NCBI RefSeq assembly: GCF_028309625.1
Contig: NZ_JAQMHR010000011.1
Span: forward strand, 1-64,000
Length of the DNA: 64,000 nt
Direction of reading: 5' to 3'
Source of the DNA: Trichococcus sp. K1Tr
Lineage (GTDB): Bacteria > Bacillota > Bacilli > Lactobacillales > Aerococcaceae
The notes beneath the pieces were generated by a model. It was given only the letters and a program-made list of their open reading frames with translations. It was not told where the DNA came from and ran no database searches. The translations under genes and the position numbers were made by a program. Below, in pieces: positions 8,326-18,342 of this stretch (position 1 is its first letter; each line of letters opens with the position of its first letter).

Positions 8326-9722
8326 GGCGGACAATCAGTTGGCATCTGATCCTTTCCTTCTTGCTTTTTTCAATCGTCATCATCGGTTTGTTCGGCTGGT
8401 TCAGCATGCAGTTGGTGAACAGTCACTTCTCAGAATATGTCAGCGAACGGCGTACGGAAGAAATAACCGGCTACACAGATGAAATTGAGGCAGTTTTTGC
8501 TCAAACAGGGAGCTGGGACGAGGATGCGATAGCGGTCATCGGTAGGCAGGCGTTGCAGGACGACATCATCCTGAAAGTCTACGATAGTCAAGGACAGCTG
8601 ATTTGGAGCCCCAGCGTAATGGAGGAAGAAGAAAACCGCCAGATGATGTCCAGCCATATGTCGCAGATGAGCGAGATGATGGGCGGAACAGAAAGCGAAT
8701 ATTCGGTTACCACTGTGGAACTTGATGAGGGCTCCCGCACAATCGGCAGTCTGGAAATCGGTACGATGGGGACATATTTCTATACAGAACACGATGTATC
8801 ATTCGTGAGCGACATCCGGAATAACCTGATGATTGTGGCGTTGTTTGCTTTCGCCTTATCACTGTTTTTCGCTGTTTGGATCGCCAGAAAGTTAAGCGTA
8901 CCGGTCTTTGCGGTGAGCCGTTTCACAGGAGAAATCGCCAAAGGCAACTATACGGAGCAGGCACCGAAGGAAACGAACATCGTCGAGATAGATGCGCTCA
9001 TCCGTTCGGTGGACAGCCTTTCCCGTCAACTGGACAACCAACAGGAAATCCGGAACCGCCTTTCTTCCGACATCGCCCATGAAATCCGGACCCCACTTAC
9101 GACATTGAAGGGCAATCTGGAAGCGATGTTGGACGGCATCTGGGAGCCGAGCAACGAGCGTTTGAAGATCTGTTATGATGAAGTGAACCGGATCTCCCGC
9201 CTGATCGGGAATATCGACAAAATCAACGAAATGGAAAGCAATCACGAGAAATTGGAATTCAGCCGTTTTGACCTGCAGGCTTTGAGCAAGAAAGTCGCGA
9301 CGAACTTCACGGCTGCAGCCGCCAAACAGAATATCATTTTGGTGGTTACTGGGGAGCCGCTGATGATAACGGCGGATCAGGACAAAATCAGTCAAGTGCT
9401 GACGAACCTTTTGGCGAATGCGATCAAATTCACTCCGAAGCAAGGGAGTATCCATATCGAAATCCATCAGGAGGGTAACCAAGCGGTGCTGAAAGTATCC
9501 GATGACGGCATCGGCATCGATCCGGAAGACCAGAAAAAGATTTTTGAACGCTTCTATATGACGGAACCTTCGCGCAACAGCCGATCCGGAGGGCAAGGGC
9601 TGGGTCTGGCCATCGTCAAAAGCATCATCAAGAAGCACAACGGGACTGTGCGGGTTGCCAGCGATGTCGGAAAGGGAGCCACGTTCACGGTTTCGATTCC
9701 GTTGGATCAGCACAGATCATGA
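8322..9722 (+). CDS. sensor histidine kinase with Met/His-rich sensor loop
   Basis: A 466-residue membrane kinase. Helix 1 is at 8-30, an outside sensor domain at 32-165, helix 2 at about 167-188, then a HAMP domain. The dimerisation domain has His253 in SSDIAHEIRTPLT. The ATPase domain shows the N box NLLANAIKF, DDGIGIDPED and GGQGLGLAIVK. The outside domain contains an unusual run at 108-120, MMSSHMSQMSEMM, which gives a ready set of thioether and imidazole ligands for Cu(I). Together with the multicopper oxidase and CopB neighbours, a copper- or silver-sensing role is likely (inference). Its start ATG overlaps the regulator stop (ATGA). Confidence 0.92.
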   Translation: MRRTISWHLILSFLLFSIVIIGLFGWFSMQLVNSHFSEYVSERRTEEITGYTDEIEAVFAQTGSWDEDAIAVIGRQALQDDIILKVYDSQGQLIWSPSVMEEEENRQMMSSHMSQMSEMMGGTESEYSVTTVELDEGSRTIGSLEIGTMGTYFYTEHDVSFVSDIRNNLMIVALFAFALSLFFAVWIARKLSVPVFAVSRFTGEIAKGNYTEQAPKETNIVEIDALIRSVDSLSRQLDNQQEIRNRLSSDIAHEIRTPLTTLKGNLEAMLDGIWEPSNERLKICYDEVNRISRLIGNIDKINEMESNHEKLEFSRFDLQALSKKVATNFTAAAAKQNIILVVTGEPLMITADQDKISQVLTNLLANAIKFTPKQGSIHIEIHQEGNQAVLKVSDDGIGIDPEDQKKIFERFYMTEPSRNSRSGGQGLGLAIVKSIIKKHNGTVRVASDVGKGATFTVSIPLDQHRS

Positions 9723-9763
9723 ACGAAAGAGATTCGAACTTTAACTGTCAGAAGAATGACAAG

Positions 9764-9805
9764 CAAAACGAGGGACAGCCACAAATGTGACTGTCCCTCG
9801 TTTTG
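9764..9805. terminator. bidirectional terminator
   Basis: CAAAACGAGGGACAG and CTGTCCCTCGTTTTG form a perfect 15-bp stem with a 12-base loop; the outer base pairs are A:T, giving T runs in both directions. It separates the kinase gene from the convergent SHOCT gene. Confidence 0.9.
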
Positions 9806-9818
9806 TATTCATGCTGGA

Positions 9819-10052
9819 TTACAGAAGTTTCTTCTTGCGGTCGAACTCTTCTTCGGTGATGTTCCCTTTAGCCAATTCCTTCTTCAGGATATCCAAAGCG
9901 GATTCATCCGTTGAAACTTTTCCTGATCTATCGTTCAAAAGCCTGGTTGCCAAGTAAATGACGAGTATGATCAAAGCAATCCAGAAAATTCCCATAAACA
10001 TCATGCCGCCCATACCAAAACCTCCAAAATATTGTAAGCATCTGCCAAACAT
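9819..10052 (-). CDS. small SHOCT-domain membrane protein
   Basis: A 77-residue protein with a glycine/methionine-rich head (FGGFGMGGMMFMG) and one membrane helix at about 18-40. Its tail is a SHOCT motif at 50-77, LDILKKELAKGNITEEEFDRKKKLL in two adjoining parts. SHOCT is a short C-terminal oligomerisation motif of unknown role. Such small proteins often accompany copper-handling genes, and the methionine-rich amino end would suit this. The ribosome site is AAAAGGGGG. It lies between the two-component system and copB, on the same strand as copB and downstream of it. Confidence 0.75.
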   Translation of the reverse strand: MFGRCLQYFGGFGMGGMMFMGIFWIALIILVIYLATRLLNDRSGKVSTDESALDILKKELAKGNITEEEFDRKKKLL

Positions 10053-10153
10053 GCAAAGGCCCCCTTTTTTCTCTATAAATGAAGTATACAGTCATATTGT
10101 GTAGATTGGATGTGGTTTCGCTGGCTGTTGCGGTGATTATTTGAAATGCATGC

Positions 10154-12370
10154 TCAGTTTATCTTCAAAAGCCGTGCGTTGACCGCGCAGATGATTGTGC
10201 TGATCGACATGACGGCCGCCCCGATTGCCGGTGTGATAAGGAAACCCTGATTGGTCAACACGCCTGCAGCCAACGGGATGGCGATCACGTTATAGCCGAC
10301 AGCCCAAATCAGATTCTCGACCATCTTCCGGTAAGTGGCTTTCGAAAGGGTGATGATGGTCAATACGTCTTTCGGATTGCTGTCCACCAGAATGACGTCG
10401 GCTGTTTCGATAGCGACATCCGTTCCGGCGCCGATGGCAATGCCAAGATCAGCTTCCGCCAGAGCGGGCGCATCATTGACGCCATCCCCGACCATTGCGA
10501 CTTTTTTGTTCCCGGCTTTCAGTGCTGCGATGTGTTTCGATTTCTCGGCAGGCAGAACTTCCGCAAATACTTGAGCCAGCCCTAATTGATCGCCCACGTA
10601 TTGCGCTGCGCGGCTATTGTCGCCTGTCAGCATGATGGCTTCAATACCTTGCTCCTTCAGGGCAGTCACGACTTCGTGCGATGACGAACGGATGATATCA
10701 GCGTTGGCGATCATCCCCTGCAGGATGCCTTCCTTCAGGACGAAGACAACGGTTTTGCCTTGCTGGGCTAAGCTGGCGAATGTATCCTTGTCGTATGCGA
10801 TGCCGCGCTCGTCTATGGTGCCGGGGCTGACAACAGCGACCTCCATGCCGTCCACAGTGACCTGCAGACCTTGGCCGGTAAGGTTTTGATAATCAGTTAC
10901 CGGCAAAAGGGTGAGGGCTGCTGCTTCTCCTTTGCGGACGATCCCTTTTGCGATCGGGTGTTCAGATTGGCTTTCGGCAGAATAGGCCAACGTCAGTAAT
11001 TCCTTCTCGGAGACCCCAGCTGCGGGAAGGATGTCGGTTACGCCGAAGTTGCCTTCCGTCAAGGTCCCGGTCTTGTCGAAGACGATCCGATCCACGTTGC
11101 GCGCCTCCTCGAATTGCGTCCGGTTGCGGATCAGTAAGCCGTTTCGGGCTGCGATTGAAGTGGACACCGCATTCACCAAAGGGACAGCCAGCCCGAGTGC
11201 ATGGGGGCAAGCGATGACGAGTACCGTCACCATCCGCTCCAAAGCGAAGGCCAAGTCGGCTGCGAAGATCCAATAAAGGAAAGTCAGGGCGCCGGCGATG
11301 ACAGCTATATAGAATAGCCAACCGGCCGCTTTGTCTGCCAAGCCCTGCGACTTGGATTTTTGTTTCTGGGCGGCCTGGACCATATTGATCACTTGGGCCA
11401 AGTAGGTTTCATTCCCGACCTTTTCGACGGTCAGCTTCAGGACGCCTGACCCGTTGATGGAGCCGCCGATGGCCTGCATGCCCGGTTGTTTTTCGACGGG
11501 TACAGATTCGCCCGTCAGCATCGATTCGTCAACCGTTGAGAGGCCTTCGTAGATTTTGCCGTCCAAAGGGATTTTTTCGCCGGGCTTGACGAGGATGCGC
11601 TCACCCGGAACGAGCGCTTCGATCGATACTTCTTCGACAATGCCGTCCGCATCCAACCGGTGGGCTTCCTTCGGCATCAGTTTGATGAGTTCTTCCAGTG
11701 CTTTGGAGGCCCCCATCTGGGATTTCATCTCAATCCAATGCCCGAGCAGCATAATCAGAATCAAGGTAGCCAGTTCGAAATAAAAGTCCGAGCCCTCTAT
11801 GAAGAAGGCCGTGAAGGTGCTGTAGATATAGGCGGAAACGATCGCCAAGGAAATCAGCATCATCATGCCGAGCGACCGGTTCTTCCATTCCTCCCAAGCT
11901 CCCTCCAGAAACGGTTTTCCACCATAGAAGAAGATGACGGTGGATAAGCCAAAGACGACAAAATTTGCTCCCGGAAATTCGAAATGGTAACCGAAAAGCA
12001 TCATGATCATGGGCGACAGCACGGTGACGGGAATGGTCAGCAGCAAGACGATCCAAAAACGTTTCCGGTATTCGGCCACCATCTGTTCGTGGTGGCCGGC
12101 GTGGCTTGTGGCGCCATGCCCGGCCGGACCGTGCGCCATGTGCTTATCATGTTGTTCGTGATCATGGGATGCAGTCTGCTTCGGTTTGGGTGATTGTGTC
12201 TCTGTATGAACATGATTTGTGTGCTTTTCGGACTGGGGTTCGGCGGCAACTGGCTGGGACGGGGGCATATGATGACCTGAATGCTCATGTCCGGCATGCG
12301 GATCGCTTGTCTTTGGGATCTCCGTAGTGCGGTCTGTGTGCGTGTGCTCTGTGTGTTTGTGTTCATCCAT
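10154..12370 (-). CDS. copB: CopB-type copper-exporting P-type ATPase
   Basis: A 738-residue P1B ATPase. The first ~110 residues are cytoplasmic and extremely histidine-rich (runs such as HKHTEHTHTD and HAGHEHSGHH). They replace the usual CxxC metal-binding domain. The membrane metal site is CPH (VIACPHALGLAV), the mark of the P1B-3 CopB group, not the CPC of CopA. Other motifs: TGES actuator loop, DKTGTLTEG phosphorylation site, SEHPIAKG, and GDGVNDAPALAEAD. The ATG at 12370 follows CAAAGGAGG; an open frame extends 77 codons upstream without a better start. Likely exports Cu(I)/Ag(I). Transcribed divergently from the GH1 gene. Confidence 0.93.
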   Translation of the reverse strand: MDEHKHTEHTHTDRTTEIPKTSDPHAGHEHSGHHMPPSQPVAAEPQSEKHTNHVHTETQSPKPKQTASHDHEQHDKHMAHGPAGHGATSHAGHHEQMVAEYRKRFWIVLLLTIPVTVLSPMIMMLFGYHFEFPGANFVVFGLSTVIFFYGGKPFLEGAWEEWKNRSLGMMMLISLAIVSAYIYSTFTAFFIEGSDFYFELATLILIMLLGHWIEMKSQMGASKALEELIKLMPKEAHRLDADGIVEEVSIEALVPGERILVKPGEKIPLDGKIYEGLSTVDESMLTGESVPVEKQPGMQAIGGSINGSGVLKLTVEKVGNETYLAQVINMVQAAQKQKSKSQGLADKAAGWLFYIAVIAGALTFLYWIFAADLAFALERMVTVLVIACPHALGLAVPLVNAVSTSIAARNGLLIRNRTQFEEARNVDRIVFDKTGTLTEGNFGVTDILPAAGVSEKELLTLAYSAESQSEHPIAKGIVRKGEAAALTLLPVTDYQNLTGQGLQVTVDGMEVAVVSPGTIDERGIAYDKDTFASLAQQGKTVVFVLKEGILQGMIANADIIRSSSHEVVTALKEQGIEAIMLTGDNSRAAQYVGDQLGLAQVFAEVLPAEKSKHIAALKAGNKKVAMVGDGVNDAPALAEADLGIAIGAGTDVAIETADVILVDSNPKDVLTIITLSKATYRKMVENLIWAVGYNVIAIPLAAGVLTNQGFLITPAIGAAVMSISTIICAVNARLLKIN

Positions 12371-12513
12371 CTTGCCATTCCTCCTTTGTTTCAAAACGCC
12401 CAAACAATAAGGTCTATAAAAATGACTGCAGTTTCTCATGCTTATCATAGCAGAATTAAGGGCTTGGATGGTAACAGTTTCATTTGTGCAGACGTTCAGG
12501 TAAAATAGAGGTT

Positions 12514-12527
12514 GTAAAACGTTATCA
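12514..12527 (+). promoter_or_regulatory. cre-like site before GH1 gene
   Basis: GTAAAACGTTATCA matches the catabolite-response core (12 of 14 positions, both mismatches in the first two bases). It is 19 bases before the TTG start of the phospho-beta-glucosidase gene, in a position to impose glucose repression. Confidence 0.4.
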
Positions 12528-12539
12528 TGAAAGGGATGA

Positions 12540-13967
<1,428 letters not shown>

Positions 13968-14007
13968 CGGGAATCAAAGATTGACTTGACACACTTATCA
14001 TCAATTG

Positions 14008-14053
14008 CAAGACCGGAGTGCACTGAAAAGCACAACTGGTCTTGTATTTTTTT
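14008..14053 (+). terminator. terminator of GH1 gene
   Basis: CAAGACCGG and CTGGTCTTG form the stem, with a second small AGTGC/GCAC helix in the loop, followed by TATTTTTTT. Confidence 0.85.
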
Positions 14054-14084
14054 CTCCTTTGGGTAAAATGGTAGGGATAGGAAA

Positions 14085-14190
14085 ACCATTCAAAGACACT
14101 TGGAATTTGGAAGTTTGGTGAAAATCCAACGCGGTCCCGCCACTGTGATGACGTCCCGGAACGTCTAAGTCAGGTCTTCATTCCAAGCTG
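14085..14190 (+). ncRNA. cobalamin riboswitch
   Basis: The aptamer core is readable. Closing helix CTTGGAAT (14099-14106) pairs with ATTCCAAG (14180-14187). In between lie GGTGAAAATCC, the conserved GCGGTCCCGCCACTGTGA segment (14131-14148) and AAGTCAGGTCTTC near the 3' side. Such elements bind adenosyl- or methylcobalamin and turn down B12 uptake or synthesis genes. It precedes a lipoprotein gene and an ECF substrate component, which fits B12 uptake. Which cobalamin form is bound cannot be told. Confidence 0.9.
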
Positions 14191-14242
14191 CTATTTTTTG
14201 CAAGCGTGCCGTTTCGAGGTAAAACGGTCCCGTTACTTGTCT

Positions 14243-14267
14243 ATGCGATGGCGCATGGGCTTTTTTT
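14243..14267 (+). terminator. probable riboswitch-controlled terminator
   Basis: ATGCG and CGCAT close an ATGG loop, and GGGC then TTTTTTT (14261-14267) follow. Between the aptamer and the lipoprotein start this is the best candidate for the expression platform, formed when cobalamin is bound. The stem is short, so the call is tentative. Confidence 0.5.
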
Positions 14268-14325
14268 GCATGATCCCGGCCGTTGGCGATGCAACCCCTG
14301 TCGAATAAAGATTAGGAGTGGTAAA

Positions 14326-14748
14326 ATGAAAAAATTGTTGTTGGCCTTATCGTTGAGTTTGGTATTATTCGGGTGCGCCCCGACGGAAGAAGCGGAAACA
14401 AGTTCCGTCCTGCAGGAGTCGACTGTTGCAGTCAGCTCCGAAGCAGCAGAGACAGTCAGCGTAACGATTTCTTTGACGGATGGCGGCACAGTCGTCGCAG
14501 GCTCTGAAAAAACGGTGGAGGTTGAAGCGAGCACGAGCTTATTTGATGTCATGAAAGAAAACTATACTATCGAAGAAGATGGCGGCTTCATCACAGCCAT
14601 CGACGGGTTGGCACAAGTGGAAGAGTCAGCCGAAACGAAAGCCAAATATTGGCTGTTTGATGTAAACGGCGAGCCTTCGATGGTCGGAGCCGCTGATGTG
14701 GTGCTCCAAGAAGGAGACGTAATCGTGTGGAACCTGACAGAAATGTAA
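14326..14748 (+). CDS. DUF4430 (transcobalamin-C-like) lipoprotein
   Basis: A 140-residue secreted lipoprotein. The signal peptide ends in the lipobox LFGC with Cys18 as anchor. A Ser/Glu-rich linker follows, and then from about residue 45 a DUF4430 domain (SLFDVMKENYTIEEDGGF, KYWLFDVNGEPSMVGA, GDVIVWNLTEM). That family shares the fold of the C-terminal beta domain of animal transcobalamin and intrinsic factor. ATG 14326 follows AGGAGTGG. Control by a cobalamin riboswitch and the ECF component downstream suggest it captures cobalamin or a precursor at the cell surface; this role is inferred. Confidence 0.85.
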   Translation: MKKLLLALSLSLVLFGCAPTEEAETSSVLQESTVAVSSEAAETVSVTISLTDGGTVVAGSEKTVEVEASTSLFDVMKENYTIEEDGGFITAIDGLAQVEESAETKAKYWLFDVNGEPSMVGAADVVLQEGDVIVWNLTEM

Positions 14749-15278
14749 GAAAGACTGTGGGCTTCGGGGTGAGGCGACTGGCGCTGCTGTCGATTTTGAC
14801 GGCTCTGTGCTATGTCGGGAGGATGGTGTTCCAGTTCATCCCGAATGTCCAACCGGTGACGGCCGTGCTAATCATCCTGACCCTGACGCTGGGCATGACG
14901 GACGGCTTTATTGTGGCCATCCTGTCCATCATCCTGACCAACTTCCTGCTGGGGATGGGGCCATGGACGATCGCGCAGATCGCCAGTTTCGGCGTTCTGA
15001 TCGTGGTAACGGGCCTGTTCATGAAGCCGTTCTACAGCACAGGCCAAAAGAAACATCGCAGAATCCTTTTCGCGCTGTTCGCTTTTTTCGGGGGACTGCT
15101 TTACGGATTCGTCATCTCCGTCATTTCCGTGAAATTGATGGGCATCAACAGTTTTTGGGCCTATTATATTGCCGGGATCCCTTTCGATTTCCTGCACGGC
15201 TTGGGGAATGCCGGGTTCTATCTGATCCTGGAGCCGATTTTGGCGCCTTTGTTGCTGGCGCAGCAGAAAAAAGGGTAA
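14727..15278 (+). CDS. ECF transporter substrate-binding (S) component, probably cobalamin
   Basis: A 183-residue protein with about five to six membrane helices (LALLSILTALCYVGRMVFQF at the front), the size and style of ECF S components such as the CbrT-like cobalamin group. The GTG at 14727 lies inside the end of the lipoprotein gene, ten bases after AAGGAG; GTG codons at 14757 and 14769 are alternatives. No EcfA, EcfA' or EcfT gene is nearby, so it would share a general energising module (group II arrangement). The specificity rests on the riboswitch and the DUF4430 partner. Confidence 0.8.
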   Translation: MEPDRNVRKTVGFGVRRLALLSILTALCYVGRMVFQFIPNVQPVTAVLIILTLTLGMTDGFIVAILSIILTNFLLGMGPWTIAQIASFGVLIVVTGLFMKPFYSTGQKKHRRILFALFAFFGGLLYGFVISVISVKLMGINSFWAYYIAGIPFDFLHGLGNAGFYLILEPILAPLLLAQQKKG

Positions 15279-15285
15279 AGAAAAG

Positions 15286-15338
15286 CCAGATGGAATGCTC
15301 TTATGGAAGAGCGCATTCCATCTGGTTTATTTTTTTTC
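15286..15338 (+). terminator. terminator of the cobalamin unit
   Basis: CCAGATGGAATGC pairs perfectly with GCATTCCATCTGG, the TCTT/AAGA bases extend the tip, and TTTATTTTTTTT follows. Confidence 0.92.
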
Positions 15339-15493
15339 AGATCCCGGAACGCTGGGCTGTTAATGGAAATAGCTTGTGCACTCCAGTATAATGGTGTTGC
15401 ATAGATACGATTCGTTATGCGTACTGATTGTTGAACTCCCTGGGAATAGGGTTAAAGGATGGTTCTATCTAAAATGTATGTGGGGCTGTGGCT

Positions 15494-16375
15494 ATGAAAA
15501 ACATAAAAAATATATTCCTCATTCTTTTTCTGGTACTTCCCGTGTTTGGTTTTTTTGTGGGCGGTTTCCAAGGGCTTATTGTAACGATACTGGTATTGTT
15601 GTTTGTAATAGGTTCCTATTTGGCGTTTCTTATGTCCTCAAAGATGTCAGGTTTTGAAGATGATTATTTTAGCTTTGATAGGATGCGTTCGTTTTTGGAG
15701 TATTCGTGGGGAGCCATTCAGCGCGCAGAGCTCAGCGAAGCGATGCCTGCTGTACCGATAAATGATTTTATCCGGGTGGATTATAGCTTATTTGCAGCTT
15801 TCCGTAAATACTTCGATCCCGGATCGAATGCTGTTCAAAAAGAGGAAAGGCTGCTTACCAACTACGGTACTTCGATCGTTCATGTGGACGGCGCCATACG
15901 AGGATTCAGCTATAAGTTTGAACCTGAAGCAAACGAAGGCGAGAAAAGCGAAATAGAGCGTTGCTATGCAGTGCATAAAGATTATATCCAAGAAACACTC
16001 TTGCGGTATTACTTGGAAAAATATCGGAATGCATTCATTCTTTTGCAAAAGAATGCTCTGGGGTCAAGATATTTGCAACCGAATATGTTTGCTTGGAAAA
16101 CAGTATCTAAGGAAAATCGAGAAATAGCTGTTGGCCTTGACGCATGTGCCGAAAGTTGGGCGAAAGAACAGTATCAAAATTATTTGACTACAGGGGACAG
16201 AACCCAATTGCCTCTGGACTTCGAAAGCTTGGATGAGGCATTCAGCAAAGAACTATATGCATTTGTCAAACGTTACAGGTTGATAATCGATAAAGATGAA
16301 GTCGAGAAAAAATTAGCCAAAGAAATATCTCAAAGCAGAGAAGATTTAAAAAAATGTTTGCGCTATTTGGCTTAA
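15494..16375 (+). CDS. unknown protein with N-terminal membrane hairpin
   Basis: I do not recognise this 293-residue protein. Residues 5-50 form two hydrophobic helices (IFLILFLVLPVFGFFVGGF and LIVTILVLLFVIGSYLAFL) with a very short turn. The remaining ~240 residues are soluble, charged and probably mainly helical and cytoplasmic, rich in aromatic residues (RYYLEKYRNAF, YAFVKRYRLII), with no repeat or known motif. The start is weakly supported: ATG 15494 or GTG 15488, with only GTGGGG upstream. It stands alone between two strong hairpins, so it gives no context clue. Confidence 0.6.
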   Translation: MKNIKNIFLILFLVLPVFGFFVGGFQGLIVTILVLLFVIGSYLAFLMSSKMSGFEDDYFSFDRMRSFLEYSWGAIQRAELSEAMPAVPINDFIRVDYSLFAAFRKYFDPGSNAVQKEERLLTNYGTSIVHVDGAIRGFSYKFEPEANEGEKSEIERCYAVHKDYIQETLLRYYLEKYRNAFILLQKNALGSRYLQPNMFAWKTVSKENREIAVGLDACAESWAKEQYQNYLTTGDRTQLPLDFESLDEAFSKELYAFVKRYRLIIDKDEVEKKLAKEISQSREDLKKCLRYLA

Positions 16376-16380
16376 CTCCG

Positions 16381-16427
16381 CAAGAACCCCCTTCAGATTC
16401 AACTCGCGAATCTGAAGGGGGTTCTTG
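16381..16427. terminator. 20-bp perfect inverted repeat, probable terminator
   Basis: CAAGAACCCCCTTCAGATTC pairs perfectly with the segment 16408-16427 around a 7-base loop. There is no T run after either arm, so it may stop transcription by structure alone, protect a 3' end, or serve another purpose. Confidence 0.6.
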
Positions 16428-16528
16428 CATTCGGTCGGGCCTCGCTACTAGTTTTCAGAACTGCCGAGGACTATAATGGGAAAATACAGGATCCTTTTCG
16501 ATCTATAAGGACAACGGGGGGTAGGCCT

Positions 16529-17248
16529 ATGCATGCAATCGAGGTTCAACACGTTTCAAAAAAATTCCAGCAACAGAGTGTTCTGAAAGATATTCATTTT
16601 ACGATCGAGACAGGTGAAATCGTCGGAATCATCGGGCCTTCCGGTACAGGAAAGACCACTTTGATCAAGCTGATGCTGGGGATGGAGAGCCTGGATGCGG
16701 GGCAAACGAAAATTTACGACTATCCGATGCCCAATTTTTCTGTATTGGGAAAAGTAGGATATATGGCTCAATCGGATGCCTTATACGAAGAATTGACGGG
16801 TGAAGAGAACTTGACTTTTTTCGGTAAATTGTATGGTTTGAAGAAAGAGGCTCTTCGGCAAAGACTGGATTATGTTGCTCAAGTGACGAATTTGACGAAA
16901 GATTTATCCAAACGCGTGTCAAGCTATTCCGGAGGGATGAAGCGGCGTTTGTCTTTGGCGATAGCGTTGCTGCACAATCCGGATATACTTATTTTGGATG
17001 AACCGACTGTTGGAGTCGATCCAATTTTGCGGCAAGGGATCTGGCATGAACTGAATGACATCCGGGACCAAGGGAAAACGATTGTGGTCACAACCCACGC
17101 CATGGATGAAGCACTACGCTGCGACAAGTTGGTTCTGCTGAATCATGGCAGAGTGATCGCTTTGGGAACCGCTGAAGAAATGACTGGAAAGTTCAACGTG
17201 CGCACCATTGAGGAAGTCTTTTTGGCGGCAGGAGGTGAGGAAGAATGA
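16529..17248 (+). CDS. ABC exporter ATP-binding protein
   Basis: A 239-residue ATPase of the multidrug/ABC-2 exporter class: Walker A GPSGTGKTT, Q loop in GYMAQSDALYEEL, signature SSYSGGMKRR, Walker B ILILDEPTVGVDP, and the switch His in VVTTHAMDEA. The YEELTGEENLTFFGKLYG stretch is typical of the NatA/drug-resistance branch. ATG follows a G-rich site (ACGGGGGGT). It overlaps the permease gene by four bases (ATGA), so the two are translated together. The exported substrate is unknown. Confidence 0.9.
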   Translation: MHAIEVQHVSKKFQQQSVLKDIHFTIETGEIVGIIGPSGTGKTTLIKLMLGMESLDAGQTKIYDYPMPNFSVLGKVGYMAQSDALYEELTGEENLTFFGKLYGLKKEALRQRLDYVAQVTNLTKDLSKRVSSYSGGMKRRLSLAIALLHNPDILILDEPTVGVDPILRQGIWHELNDIRDQGKTIVVTTHAMDEALRCDKLVLLNHGRVIALGTAEEMTGKFNVRTIEEVFLAAGGEEE

Positions 17249-18342
17249 GCGTATTTGCCATCGCCAAACGGATTTTCATCCAAATGTTCCGGGATAAGCG
17301 GACGTTGGCCTTAATGTGGGTCGCACCCTTATTGCTGTTTACGTTGATGTATTTTTTATTCACTTCCTCGGGAACGGATACAACCTACAAAGTGGGAGTC
17401 TACAACCTAAATCCGGAAATAGTCAAAAATCTGGAAGAAAATCACATCAACGCCACCGTTTTTTCGAGTGGAGAGCACGTGGAGGAAAGCATCAAAAATA
17501 ATCAATTGGTGGCTTTTATTGCCGAAAAAGATGCCGGCCATATTGAGATTACTTATGAGAACAGTGCGCCTGCCAAGCGTGCGGTCGTCAGCGCAAAGCT
17601 TCAAGGAGCCTTGATCAAACTGCAAATAGGCGCACTTACAGCACTTGGAAAGGAAGCAGTGGCGGCAAATCCGAACCTTGCTCAAGCTGTTCCACAACAG
17701 CTGGCAATCAATGAGCAGTATCTTTACGGTGAAGCCGATTCGGATTATTTCACGACCATCAGCCCAGTATTACTCGGTTTTTTTGTCTTTTTCTTAGTAT
17801 TCTTGATTTCGGGAATGGCACTTTTGCGGGAACGGACAACCGGGACGCTGGATAAGCTGTTAGCGGCGCCGGTCCGGCGGTGGGAAATCATTGCTGGCTA
17901 CCTTTTGGGGTATGGTTTTTTTGCATTAATTCAAACCTTGTTGCTGGTGGAGTTTGTTGTTCATGTTTTGCATGTTCCCGTAGCCGGAAGCCTCGCGTTG
18001 GTGATGGTGATCACCTTCTTATCGGCGCTGCTGGCTTTATCTTTCGGCGTGTTATTATCGACTTTCGCTGCCTCGGAATTTCAAATGGTGCAATTCATTC
18101 CGGTTGTGATCATTCCGCAAATTTTCTTTTCAGGAATCATCGAGATAGGCACCTTGGCGGATTGGCTGCAATTTTTGGCCAGATTCATGCCGCTGTATTA
18201 CATCGGGAATGCTTTGCAAAGTGTCATGATAAAAGCGGGCACGCTAGGGGATATTCGTAATGATCTGCTGGTCATTGTGTTGTTCATCGGCATTTTTACC
18301 ATTTTGAACATTCTAGGATTGAAACGCTACCGCAGAATATAG
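17245..18342 (+). CDS. ABC-2 type exporter permease
   Basis: A 365-residue permease: one amino-terminal helix (TLALMWVAPLLLFTLMYFLF), a ~140-residue outside domain, and then a five-helix ABC-2 membrane domain. The domain includes the conserved MALLRERTTGTLDKLLAAPVRR segment just after its first helix. This is the YhaP/YbhS-like layout with a large outer loop. It pairs with the upstream ATPase. Substrates of such pairs range from drugs to lipids and peptides, and nothing here narrows it. Confidence 0.88.
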   Translation: MSVFAIAKRIFIQMFRDKRTLALMWVAPLLLFTLMYFLFTSSGTDTTYKVGVYNLNPEIVKNLEENHINATVFSSGEHVEESIKNNQLVAFIAEKDAGHIEITYENSAPAKRAVVSAKLQGALIKLQIGALTALGKEAVAANPNLAQAVPQQLAINEQYLYGEADSDYFTTISPVLLGFFVFFLVFLISGMALLRERTTGTLDKLLAAPVRRWEIIAGYLLGYGFFALIQTLLLVEFVVHVLHVPVAGSLALVMVITFLSALLALSFGVLLSTFAASEFQMVQFIPVVIIPQIFFSGIIEIGTLADWLQFLARFMPLYYIGNALQSVMIKAGTLGDIRNDLLVIVLFIGIFTILNILGLKRYRRI

